Below are positions 13,435-24,268 of a stretch of DNA of 64,000 bases, piece by piece. Numbering within the stretch: position 1 is the stretch's first letter; each line of letters begins with the position of its first letter. The stretch comes from Todiramphus chloris collaris. Its lineage: Eukaryota > Chordata > Aves > Coraciiformes > Alcedinidae. A program made the position numbers and the translations under genes. The stretch spans positions 50,634,401 to 50,698,400 of the forward strand of contig JANVCC010000020.1 in assembly GCA_025345505.1 (NCBI GenBank), read 5' to 3'. The notes beneath the pieces are model-generated. The model did no database searches and was not told where the DNA came from. It saw nothing but the letters and a program-made list of their open reading frames with translations.

Positions 13435-14413
13435 GTGAACAAGTCTGGACACTAACAATATTATTTTATGGTTTACAGGCTCTGGGTATATCCTGTTTGA
13501 AATCTCCTTGGCCTCCACATTTAAACTGACATATCAGATGAATGGAACTTGGCCTATCTTCTTTTGAAGGATTTGGTTCTAAGTCCTGGCCCAGGACTGG
13601 CATAATTTCAGCAAGTTGTTAGTTACACTCTTTTGCTTTTAGCTGTGTTTCAGGTGCTTGCGTAGACCTGAGATTTGTCATTGCCATGGCTTTGATGTGT
13701 TTGTTCTCATAATTCTCCTGCAGGGTAACTCTCTGTTGTTAATTTCCATTCTGCAAAAGCTGAGGGATAAACTGATGGCAGGAGCCTGGAGGAGCTGGGT
13801 TTACACTAAGTCTTTGATAGCTCTGTAGTTCCCAGTCCTGTAGAGCTGGGGGTCAAGTAGTCCTTCCTGGGACAAAGCAACCATTTTTGTTACTAATAAT
13901 GTTGAGGGAACTTGAGCTCAAACAGGACTCGAGGAACTGGTACAATTACTCCAAATCCTGCCTGAGCAAATTAAGAAATGTCACTGTGAGAAAAAAAGTT
14001 ATGAAAGCAATTACTCTATCTGCTCATTAAGTGCATGTGTGTGGGAAGCTGGGGCAAGCAGTAGGGCTGGGTGTGACAAGAGGCCGCCAGAAGAGACATG
14101 CAGAGCCAATGGCAGAAGAGAGAGGAAAAGCAGGTGCAACCCTAAAGGCTGAGAGATGTGACTCTGGCACACCTAAGAGGTAGTCAACCTTGAAAGGAGT
14201 GAGAGAGAAGAGTTAAGATCAAGCAACACTGCCAGGCAATTCACCCCGAGGGCCAAGCACAAAGCAAAGGAGCTGGGGGTGGCACGCATGTGTTTCTCTT
14301 GTCTTTCTGTCCCCTACTTCCCACCCCCTCCCCCCCACATACACTTACGATGTGTTACAAGGTGTAAACAAATCTCTTTAGGCTGAAAATTATAGCTTAT
14401 ATATATACATATA

Positions 14414-14450
14414 TTTTTTTTTTTTTTTTTAACCTCCCCCCCCCCCCCCC
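14414..14450. repeat. Poly-T(17) next to poly-C(15)
   Basis: A run of 17 T (14414-14430) and a run of 15 C (14436-14450) are separated only by AACCT, with a TATA-rich patch just upstream. C homopolymers of this length are uncommon in vertebrate DNA. The tract is mutable, and its length in any assembly may be inaccurate. Confidence 0.95.
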
Positions 14451-14689
14451 AATCCTGAAATGTGGTTGCATTTGGTTCTTTTTTTAATGTTAACAAGGAA
14501 GAAAAAAAGTCACCTTCAGGAACATTTGGCACATTTTAACATGTTTTTTTAAAATCTTTTGTTACTCGTGAAAAGCTCCTCCAAACTAATAAAAGCCATA
14601 ACCTCCTCAAGGGACTTCCATTAACACCCTTTTACCTTTACTGTACCACTTTATAATATCCTCTCCCCAGAATTTTCAGTATAATTTAA

Positions 14690-14746
14690 GGCCCTGACCC
14701 AAAGCCAGTGGGAAGAGTCATATCAGCTTCAGTGAATTAGGTCCTT
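14690..14746. repeat. Decayed interspersed repeat fragment (copy B)
   Basis: Starts GGCCCTGACCCAAAGCC and ends CTTCAGTGAATTAGGTCC. It is related to copy A 1.3 kb upstream (same orientation) and to copy C 0.24 kb downstream. Both ends suggest an element whose two halves are inverted relative to each other. Confidence 0.5.
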
Positions 14747-14983
14747 AGAGTCCTTTGCACAGCTGCCAACTCACTAAAAAGGGTGTAATATGCAGGCTAA
14801 TAAGGTACTTAAAAAACATAATGTGAGCATAATTCTCCAGTTCATTACGTTGGTTTTACATGCCACTAAAGCCAATAGTGGTGGAAAACCAGGGTCACAC
14901 AATGGAGGCTCACCCCCTATATTAGCCTTTTAAAACTGGTTTCAAAGATCAGAGGCAACGAGTCTGTATCATATACTAATGTT

Positions 14984-15037
14984 GGACCTGGTCCAAAGCT
15001 CACTGTGCTCAACTGGAGTTATTCCATCAGGCCCTAG
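14984..15037. repeat. Decayed interspersed repeat fragment (copy C)
   Basis: Begins GGACCTGGTCCAAAGC and ends CCATCAGGCCCTA. It aligns with the reverse complement of 40464-40513 (GGGCCTGATCCAAGGC and onward). A degraded TATA/TG simple repeat follows directly at 15041-15080. Confidence 0.5.
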
Positions 15038-15919
15038 GGATATATATGTCTATGTGCGCAGATGTGTATGTGTGTTTGTGTCAATCTATCTATGTAATTT
15101 ATCTATTTTTACCATGCTCATCACTGGAGTGACTAAGATCCTGGGTGACTTAGGTTAAGCAATATGTAAAGTCCCCAAAGCCTTGATCTAATATATACTT
15201 GCTGATTCTGTAATATAAAAATATGTGTAGGTTAGCATATGATCTGTGGAACATACAGAGAGAGTCAAGCATTCAGAACACACAGAAAGAGCAGGGCTGT
15301 TTCCCATCCAGTTGGACAGGTTATGCCATTGGCAGGACATAGGAAGCTGCTGCCAAAAAGGCATCACCCATTTTTTACTTCTCAGACTCTGTTTTTATAT
15401 GCTGCTGATGGATATCGGATGAATTGCTCACTGTAAATCAATAATACTTCATCTTCAGATTAATGAGCAACTAAAACTGTTTCTAATAAATGTTTAAATG
15501 CTTAACATTTTTTAGAAACCAAGCCTTGTATAAGGAATCCTTTTTTTTTTTCTCTCTTTGGCAAGAATGGTATAAAAGCATTTGGTATAACCTTGTGAAT
15601 TGATGAAAAGTAAAAGAGTAAATGGAAAGGCAGGTATCCTATCTCCTTGTTTTGTAATTTCAGTTGCATAGATCCATGTTGTTCAGACAACAGAATCATT
15701 ACAGTCAATGCATAAAATATGGTATCTGCTTTAATGAAAATGAATGCCCTTTAGAAGAGCAATCTTACTATTAAGTAACAGTGCTGTACCATACCTGTGG
15801 TGTTATTACTGTGCTTCAGATTGTGTCCTACTGAAAAAGATCTGGGGAAACTGCAGGGAGGAGAAAAGTTGTTACAGTGTGTCTGTTGATAGGTTCTGAG
15901 CCTGAAGTTTTGCTCGTGG

Positions 15920-15958
15920 AAAAAAAAAAAAGTGTCAACTTCCCCCCCCCCCCCCCCC
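15920..15958. repeat. Poly-A(12) and poly-C(17) tracts
   Basis: Twelve A at 15920-15931 and seventeen C at 15942-15958, ten bases apart. This is the second of five long C/G homopolymers in the window. Confidence 0.95.
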
Positions 15959-17610
15959 TAGTTTTCTATTCAGGAATTCTTTCTGTGAAGTAATGAAAGA
16001 TGAGGGTGAGAGACAGACTTAGAATGAATGGGACAGAAACAATTGATTTTCATAAAGAACAAATGTTTTATTCTCCACAGGGTCTATGTGAAGTGAAATT
16101 ATATGTCCAAAGTAGCAAAGCAGCTCAGCGGACAGTAAACTGCAAACCTTTGCTGTTCATCAAACAAAGAAAAGCAATGAAATGTTCTTAGAATTTCCTC
16201 TTTACTGTGTGAGGAATGAAAATAGCCCAAAATAACGTGGTGGGTCAACTGTATACACCAGGCAATAAACTAAACTTCCTGTCTCTAACAAAAGGCTTCT
16301 CTTTATAAAGTGCCAGCTCTTTTAACTGCAAAACATTGGTATCCAATTCTCCTTTAGCTCTTTAAGAATGTCTTCTGAGAAGTTTGTAGTTTGGCATTGA
16401 AATTTTTGGATATTTTTTTTAGAAACATAAGCTGATGATAGATGAAGAGCATAAGCTGTACTGTTCAGAGCCCTGGATTCCAAACATCTTGGAGAGCAAA
16501 CCATTATCAGCCTTTGATCCATCTTTCAGACCCCCTGACAACTACATAGAAATGAATTTATAGAATTTAGTCTTTTGTACATTTTTGTGGGCTGATTACA
16601 GACCTACTCAAGCACTAGTATTCCACAGTTTGAGATGTATCACCTTGGTGATTCTTTTCCTCATTCCTAGTCGCACAAATAATCTATGCCTTTTTGTCAA
16701 TCATGCCAACAACGATTTTTAGCTATTAGTGGATTCTAGTGCCTTGTACTGGAAAAAAACCCCATTGTATCTCCTCCATCAGTTGCCTATCAGCTGACAG
16801 AGCTACATCCTTTACTTCAATAGTAGACTGACCTTTTTTCCTCAAGAAAATAAAAATTTGTTCTCATTTAGGCTTATAGATTTTGTACTTATGGATGTAC
16901 ATGTGATTTCCCCTCAGATTTTCTTGGAATAGTATGGGAGACATTTCTACTGCTGAAGACTGAAGTCTGTTCAAGTAATAATCAATATGTTAAGTCCATC
17001 AGTTTTCAGTGGTGGTTTTGGAGGAACTGACACCTGCTTTCTGTAGGCAGCACAAAAATCTACCAGTTGTTGCTACCACAGCAGCAGAGGTGACAAGGAC
17101 TGATAGTCACGGAGAACCCAAGGGGCAATATGGGTTTCCACACAGGCCTAACTTGGATACACATTGACTTCTCCACCTGTGAAATTTTGGTTCACCATCT
17201 TCAAGAGATGCACTGAGCTGAGTTAAACACCAGGCTGGCAAACAAAAAGTTGTAAAGAGCCACTGGGGAGAGTCATAAGGGCTCAGTCAGTGGAAAGCAG
17301 CAACACCTGGAGTGGCTACAAGTTTAAATAGGTACACCTGCAGAGGATCTGGTTTTTTGCTTCTGGAAAAGCATCCTGGAGCTGCTCCTCCAAGAGAAGG
17401 TTTGGGTTGTGTTCTAGAATGGAGCTTGGCATAGAAATGAGCCCTGTTCTATGTTAATAGTCTTATGCTTGAGAGTTTATTGAAGAACTAAGTTGTTTCA
17501 AGATGCATCTGTGTGAGGCTACAATTTTCATGGAAGAATTTGTGCAGTTTCACTGACCTGTGGGGGAGAGAAAATATGTATGAATTGTGCCTGGTGTTGC
17601 TGAGGATTTA

Positions 17611-17649
17611 TTGTTTTGTGGGTTTGTGTGTTGTTTTTTGTTTGGGTTT
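17611..17649. repeat. G/T-only low-complexity tract
   Basis: Thirty-nine consecutive bases contain only G and T, including GTGGGTTTGTGTG and GTTTGGG. It belongs to a recurring tract type seen elsewhere in the window. Confidence 0.85.
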
Positions 17650-18488
17650 CCTGGTGTGGTTTACACTTAACTTGATACCTAGAAATTTTAGGGCTATGGC
17701 CTATGTGCTGGCTGGAGGGCTGAGGCAGACTAGGGTAGACCAGGAGCAGCAGCTATTATCAGGCTGATAGTCTCTAACTGCAAAGAGTTGGTCTTCTGTA
17801 CCTTCTCCAAAGCTTGTGTTGCTTGCAGTACAGGTGCTAGTCTTGGGTTGACCTCCTGGAGTCAGGAACCTCATTCTTCTGTGAATGATCTTGTGAGCAT
17901 CATGAGCAGATCCACAAAGACTCTACATACAGGTTGGTGAGGTCAAAGTATTGCTATGTGGATGTGCTAGTGCAGTATGCAAGATGACTCCAGATAACTA
18001 GTCTTGATAAGAATGCTTAAATGTTAACAGTTTTTTTTGGCCCCTTTAAAGAAGATATTTGGGCCTTGTTGCAAAAGGGTGCAGGCAGGTACTTAATTCC
18101 CGTGTGCTCTAGGAAAGAAACATGCTGTCCTGTGGGGTTTGTCTAATTTGTCCATCTTTAATTCTTTTCAGTTATTTTCTCTTTGTGATATTCCACTGTG
18201 GCTGTTACGAGGAGGGAAGATTCTCCTCTGTTCCCCTATATGTGTCTGAAGGACTTAGGGAAGTGTTAGAACAAGGAATTATTGTATTTTTCTGAGGGGG
18301 CAGGGGAAGACTCAGAAGTATGATTTTCTTCCTGTATTAGAGACTAAGCATGAGGGTAGAAAACCAGTGGAGCTGCCACCTCTCCCAGAGGTAAGAATAT
18401 GCCAACATGTTATTTCCTCAAGAGGCAGCAGAAGGTGCTGAATTTGGAGCTGGCAAGAGTGTTATTCTGATTTCCTAATTCTGCTCTG

Positions 18489-19049
18489 ATGCCCTCGGGT
18501 CTGCTATCCAAGATGGCATTGCTTGCTTGGGCCCTTGTGTTACAAGCTGCTGACCCTACTCTGTGGGATGCAAGGCTTCATGTGTCTTGTAACCCTGACT
18601 CAATCGATTTACTACCTGTGGTATCTTGTCAATGTAAGGCTCTAAATGAGAGTGCTGCAGGTTTTTCACTGGCTTGTGAATTTGAGTGTTTTGTTTGTGC
18701 ACTGTGTCCCTCTTCTGAGTTTGTGTTGCCCACTGAGTCACTGGATGTGCTTGTAGTGGGGAAAAGGCATCGCACTTGGGACACTGGGGAGGCAGCATCT
18801 CCTGCTCTTGGGTTTGCTGGGAGTAGAGCAGTTGTTTGTTTCCTTGTATCTGTGACGTCCAGTGCTTTGAAATTGTGTGGATGGCATATGCAGCTGCACA
18901 CTAGAGAGGGAACACTTCACTTCCCTATGCAACTGTTTTTCTTCAGATGCTATTTAAGGGACTTAATTTTGACCTCCCATACACCCATTTTAGTTGACAC
19001 TGGTGAGATTTACTCTTTACTCATGTATGCGAGACCGGGTTCAATCTGA
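18489..19049 (+). other. Longest open frame (186 codons), unrecognised, coding status doubtful
   Basis: This is the longest ATG-to-stop frame in the window. The first 20 or so residues are hydrophobic and signal-peptide-like (LLSKMALLAWALVLQAADP), and about a dozen cysteines follow. I do not recognise a family. Against coding: the same interval is also open in overlapping minus-strand frames (18556-18798, 18629-18901, 18738-18932), which points to a local shortage of stop codons caused by composition. Inside it, an acceptor-like CTGTTTTTCTTCAG ends at 18946 and a donor CTG/GTGAGA follows at 19002, so part could instead be a 56-bp exon. No promoter-like or CpG-rich sequence lies upstream and no nearby poly(A) signal is obvious. 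Confidence 0.2.
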
Positions 19050-21584
19050 GTTGCACAGAGTTGCAATCTCTGGGTTTAACACTGAAAAAGACTACCCAGC
19101 AGCATTCCTACTCAACTGAAATCTTCACAGAGATTCACATGTTTGGCTCAGCATGCCTTAACATTAGTCTACTGCTGGAATATCTATGAGAAAGAACAGC
19201 CAAGCGACTGAAGAATATAAGAAATCTTAGTTTGTCTGGCACAGACTAGTCTGCCACCATAAAAGATGAAAACACACAAGAGGAGGTAGGTGGAGTCAGC
19301 TCAGCTGTTTCAATTTTCAACACATCGTCTGGGCTGGCTTCCTTTTGGTTATCAGGGAAAGCTAAGAAAACTGGTGTTGCTACTCTGTGAAACATATTCT
19401 TTAAAACAAGCTTGGCCAACCAATCGACCTATGGGTCAGTTGTGAAGGGAGTTAATGTGTGTATTAATGATCAAGAGATAGCATTAATATGGTTTCAAAG
19501 TGTTTCATATTTAAATGTGGCTCTAAGTTTATTGTGCATAACACGGCAAATATAACTAAGGTGGGGCTGAGCACAAGAGCTGGATTCCAGCCCATTTTAA
19601 GAAACTAAAATAAACACTTAAATACATTTTACATGGACTTTTGTGCTAATTACCTAAAGTTTCTGAGGCTGGTTTTTATAAGGATATGGGAAAGACAGTG
19701 AAATGTGTGGAAAGCATACTAATGGGAGTACTGTGGGCTTTATCCTGATCCTGATCTTGCTGTGTAAATTGTGTCTGACTCTTCAGAAGTTCAGGATGAT
19801 GGTTGCCTGGCCTTTCTCACCAGGCTATATTAGGATAGATTTGATTTTTTTTTTTTTTTAAGAAGTGAAACACCAGAAGTCACTGGGCAGATGTAAAGTA
19901 AGGATCTGGTTGTCAGACTTCTTATTGCTAGTTGTTATACTGTATGATTTAGAGCAACTCTGTGCTTCTCTGTTTCCCACTTGTTCTTTGTTTCAAGACT
20001 GCCAGCTCTGTGCTCTTTATTTACCTTGCGGTACTGTGGACATAGTCTCTTCAAATTTGCTCCACATGTGTTTTATCCTTCTCTCTCTGTTACTTAGCTT
20101 GTCTTTTTCCAACTCTACGTATTATATGCTTGTATGATGAGCTCTATCTGTGTGTCCAGGCTTGGCCTTTGTGTTTGCTTAGACTGTAAACTCTTTGGAG
20201 CAGATTGGTTTGCCCACTGCCATTGTTTTATCACTTATAATAAACATTATTGCAAATAATCAGAGATGACTGTTACCTGAAATAGTTGGGGTTTTTTTAT
20301 TGCTATAGTGTAATCCCATACTTTACCGTAATTGATGACAGCACTTAAAGATTTAGGGTTTCTATCTGTGAAGCTTTTACAATGCCTCATGCAGCAGAGC
20401 TCTAGTCTTCTTTGGAGTCTCAAGGTGCTACTGTTATACTACTAGTAAAATGCTTATAAAACAAATGTTTAAGGATACTTTCTGGTCTTGGTATGTTGTC
20501 TCCTAAAAAAACAAAACCCTAAAAAAATCCCCTCTCTGTTTCTGCTTGGTTTTTTTTTTGTGGCAGTAAAAGCTCAGTGATGTGTGTTAAGCCCTGTTGA
20601 GACACTTTAATTACTGTACATCTGAATGGCTGTCACATTAGGAGTTAAAGATCTTTATTTCAAGGAAAGAAGCATTTTTATGTTTCTAATATAAATGAGT
20701 TTGCTTCAGCCTTTTTACCAAATTCAAACTGCATGGAAGGATATTTTATAATAGACTAAGAAGGGAATATAAAATTAAGTAAAGCTGGGTCTGGTGCCTA
20801 AAAATATTTGGCAGAATTCCCTGGAAAGCCACATTTGAACATTTTTAATATATATTACAAGGCAGACAAGAATAATTATCTTCTCTTGAAGTTCCCCAAG
20901 TGAGAGAAGTGTATTGTAATGCCATCTGAAAGAAAATAAGTTGCCAAATGATTATGTTGTGGAATTCTTCCCCACCCCCTGTCTTTTTCACCCATCTGAT
21001 TGTATGCAAGAGAGGAAGAATATGGTATAAATGAAGATGCTGTTCTTGCATTCCTCTTCAAAAGACAAAACCTACCTTTAAGTAGGTGTAATTGTCAATG
21101 TAGAGGATAGTCCTTGCAAAATAGGAGTTGGGGCAAGTATTTCTAAATGACTGAAGCATAGCACCATTCAAGATGAGGAAACCCTTTCTTACAGTTATGA
21201 ATTCTTGGGAAAACTCAAGTAAGGTTACTCTGACTTTATTTTTTTTTTCCCCCCTCCTCTTCCTTCTACATGTATTTAAAAGCAGGGATGTAAAATCCTT
21301 TTTTATTTGCCTCTTTACCTACTGCTAAAATGAAGAGCAATGTCTTAGTAGTGAGATAAAACAGGATTAAGCAAACCTGTAGCAATCATTCATATTTTAA
21401 AAGGACCATGGTGAATGTTCAGTTCTCACAAAAGTTAAGTTGTCTCCATGAAAATCCTTACAGAAATAGGGAAGGATGTATCTTTAGATGAGAAAAAGAA
21501 CTTTCTTAAAACATGGAGGTCCTTTTACAGTCAGTAGACAGATTCATTTAGTGCCAGTTATCATTGCTTTTTTTTTTTTCTCAG
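19050..21584. other. Non-coding sequence, no gene recognised
   Basis: AT-rich sequence between the long frame at 18.5 kb and the exon-like segment at 21.6 kb. About 19440-19660 has the low-complexity-free, homeobox-site-rich texture of a possible conserved element (TTAATGATCAAG, ATATTTAAATG), but I cannot show this. Short A- and T-rich tracts occur at 20502-20560 and 21240-21262. Confidence 0.5.
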
Positions 21585-21689
21585 TCCCCTGTGCCTGTCA
21601 ATAGATGGTTGCAAGGAAGGGCAGTTGTGCCAGAATCTTCCCGTGGAGCTTATCTTCTCATGAACAGTCTGGTGATGAGGAGTGTAAAG
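21585..21689 (+). other. Candidate exon, 105 bp, unrecognised
   Basis: The segment follows a very strong acceptor (a long T run, then CTCAG, ending at 21584) and ends at AAAG/GTAGGC, a plausible donor. It is 105 nt, a multiple of three, and open in the frame starting at its first base. That frame includes WLQGRAVVPESSRGAYLL, a peptide that is not low-complexity. I know no matching family. Splice-like pairs around short open segments are common by chance in vertebrate introns, so this is only a candidate. It is phase-compatible with the candidates at 23016 and 24191 but not with the 18.5-kb frame. Confidence 0.2.
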
Positions 21690-23015
21690 GTAGGCAGAGT
21701 AAATGAACCAAAACATGATTCTTGGAAACTGAGTCAGATGCAAACTTCACAGTTAATTTCAATGTGTTCAGGATTAAATCTATGGTGAATGAGGAAAATC
21801 TTATTCCTAGAAAGAGACGCATGGGCTCATGAAATGAACATGGGGAAAGAGGGGCTAAGGGAGAGGCCAAATTCTCTGCTGTTGTAGGCTGGAATTGCTA
21901 TTACTTGGATAAAAGTTTCTTCTGATTTACCCCAGCCAAGAAAGGTCCTGCAGGGTCTTGAGAGAGCTGCAGATATGTGATCCTGCAAGTGAAGAAAGAA
22001 AACTAGGAATATATGGAAGGATTGTGAGAGAGATTTTGGCAGCAGGATTTTAAGTCAGAAACAGGGTGGGAGGCAAAGCTGAGATGGGAGTGCTGAGGCT
22101 GAGCAATCCTACCCTGGGAAATCTGTCTGACTGAGGGTCTGCAAGATGCTTTCTTAATTATTTATTTTTTCAGCCCAGAGGATGTGAAGTTAGACTCTCT
22201 TATTTCAAGGGGGAGGTAGGAAAGCTGAAGAATAGTGTTTATTTGATTAAGTGGAACCTTTCATATGAAATATACTTACAAATGGTTTGTGTACATCTTT
22301 TTTCAATGAAGACCATTCAATTAATCAGGTGTTCAGGAAAGACTGGTTAGATCTCTCAGGAAATGTTGGTATAGTATCTTCCAAATGAGTGTCCTCATGC
22401 CTGGCCTGTTACACAAAGATAGGGTACTTTGGAAACATCTACAAAATTAACTTTTAAAAATGCTCTAATATAATCTGGATGGGACCAGTAAAACTGTGGT
22501 TTTGTTTTATGGGTAACAAATTGATTCTTGGAATACTTATCTGCTGCAGTCAAACATGGTGCTGTGAGTGTAACTATATCTCCCTCTGGCACTGATGACA
22601 GTGTTCCTGAAGCAGCATGAAGCTCAGCACAGCCTAATCGCCAGATATTTATCCTCCTTCTTGGGGAGGTTTTGTAGCTGTAGTTTAACATGTGCCACAG
22701 TTGTATTCTGTGCAAATATAGACGTATCACCTCTTAGTGTTTTGTCTGGGAAGTTGGCTTGTCATTCTATGGCTGTATGAGAGGACTAACTGTCATGCAA
22801 ATTACCGTTTATGTTGTACATGGCATCAGAGGTACTGTAACTATATGTTAATCATTATTGTGGACAGGCCTCCACAAGCTTTTCATGAATTGATTCCTGT
22901 AGGCTGCTGGTACTAGGGAAGGTGAGGGACACTGCATTGTAATTGAGAGTGAAGGCTTGGTGGTGATGATAACTCCATTCTTCTCTCTTCCTTTCTTCTC
23001 CTGCTCTGTTGGTAG

Positions 23016-23264
23016 AGTGCAGTCTATTGGAATAGATCTAGAGACACTTTGCAGTTCATAAATGTTAGGCATACCTCAGGGTGGCCAAAATACAGTGCAG
23101 GAGAGTCCAGTCCTTCACTCAGTTGGGTTCTGCAGAGAATTGGAGGAAGAGGAGGTGGTGCTTTCTCCCTCTTTCTGGAAGATAAAGCAGTTGAGTGCTT
23201 TCCACGTATCGAGTCCACTGTGTGTAACTCTAACCTCTCTCTGCTCCCAACTTTTATTGGCTAA
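23016..23264 (+). other. Candidate 3' exon or chance open frame (82 codons plus stop)
   Basis: A long pyrimidine tract (22978-23010) leads to GGTAG/AGTGC at 23015. From 23016 the frame is open for 82 codons to TAA at 23262-23264. The acceptor's TAG is itself the upstream in-frame stop, so the open segment starts exactly where an exon would. No AATAAA signal is visible soon after the stop. Minus-strand frames also cross this GC-richer patch (23115-23432), which weakens the coding case. No family recognised. Confidence 0.15.
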
Positions 23265-24007
23265 GGAAGAGAGATTCTGCAGCCAGCTCAGAGTGCAGGA
23301 GCTCAGCTGCCTTAGTGGTGCCACTACGTCGGCTAGTGTACATTTTTCAAGTCCATTTTTTTTAATATGATGGATCAGAGCTTGAAAAACAGGACGTCTT
23401 GGAACATAAACTAGATGAAAACAAGCTACCATGAAAGTGAAAAAAACATATCATTTTACTGCTGATTGAAAATTAGGACCAGATGAAACCTCTGAAGCCC
23501 TGGGCATTTAATTTACTGGAGTCGGTCACTCCTCTGTGAAAGCAACATTGGTCTATGTTCTCTGCACATAAGTGATATCTTTGTTTGTATTTGACATAAT
23601 TGCTTGAAGAAAATAATGAGATGGATTGTTTTGGTTTTCTTGTTTGCATTAACTTTGCATACAAGTGATTTACTTTGCAAGCCACTATGATAGGGTGTCT
23701 GTAATTTACATGGCCAAGAAACTCTGTGGAATGAAGCTGTCTAATGAAGTGTTGTTCTGAATCTGGAGATGAGCTTTCTACGTAAACAGGTTAATGCAGC
23801 TTGGCAAAGGGTTTTTTTGGTTGTTGTTTTCTCTCAATTTGCATGCATATGAGTTTTATCAGTCATAGCCAGAAAGAAAAGTTACTTTTCAATCTAGCCT
23901 ACCTGTTCTGTTTCTGTGAGGTAAACACACCTTTTCCTAGGGACTTCTGGCCTAAGACTTTCATTCTGTGGTACTCACTGACTCAGCACCTTCTTAATTT
24001 GTGGTCA

Positions 24008-24036
24008 TGTATGTATATATATATATACACACACAT
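24008..24036. repeat. (TA)n(CA)n microsatellite
   Basis: Seven TA units (24014-24027) pass directly into CA units up to 24035. A common compound dinucleotide repeat. Confidence 0.92.
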
Positions 24037-24190
24037 CTCTCAGTTTATTTGGTTGTCAGTCTAGAAGATGGCAAGATTACGATGGACTTCACACAGCTAA
24101 ATGTCATTGTCTTTTGAAAATGAATTGATTTGTTTTAGACTGACTAATAAATTATCCAGATAACAAATGAAACTTTTTTCTTTCTTTCAG

Positions 24191-24268
24191 ATCTGCTTCT
24201 ACCTGGAGAATTTGGCTTGCGATCTGAATGCCTGTGATTTAAGAGAATTAATCAAGGTCATAAATCAG
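24191..24268 (+). other. Candidate exon, 78 bp, unrecognised
   Basis: The acceptor is strong (TTTTTTCTTTCTTTCAG ending at 24190, with branch-point-like CTGACTAAT about 45 nt upstream), and the 3' end is ATCAG/GTAACA. The 78 nt are open in phase 0 and encode a helical-looking, leucine-rich peptide ending DLRELIKVINQ with three cysteines. Length and phase suit a cassette exon, and both ends match the candidate at 21585-21689. Of all the exon-like segments here, this one looks most like real coding sequence, but I cannot assign a family and chance remains likely. Confidence 0.28.

Larger units (their letters stand above)
13191..18488. other. Non-coding sequence with decayed repeats and homopolymers
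   Basis: No gene recognised. It holds three fragments of a self-complementary old repeat (13374-13434, 14690-14746, 14984-15037), poly-T and poly-C tracts at 14414-14450 and 15920-15958, a degraded TA/TG patch at 15041-15080, and a G/T-only tract at 17611-17649. The open frames are short and unremarkable. Confidence 0.6.

Noticed and set aside
18947-19002. 56-bp segment between a strong acceptor and donor CTG/GTGAGA
   Set aside because: Its phase does not connect to the other candidate exons. Reading on into 21585 in the needed phase meets a stop within a few codons.
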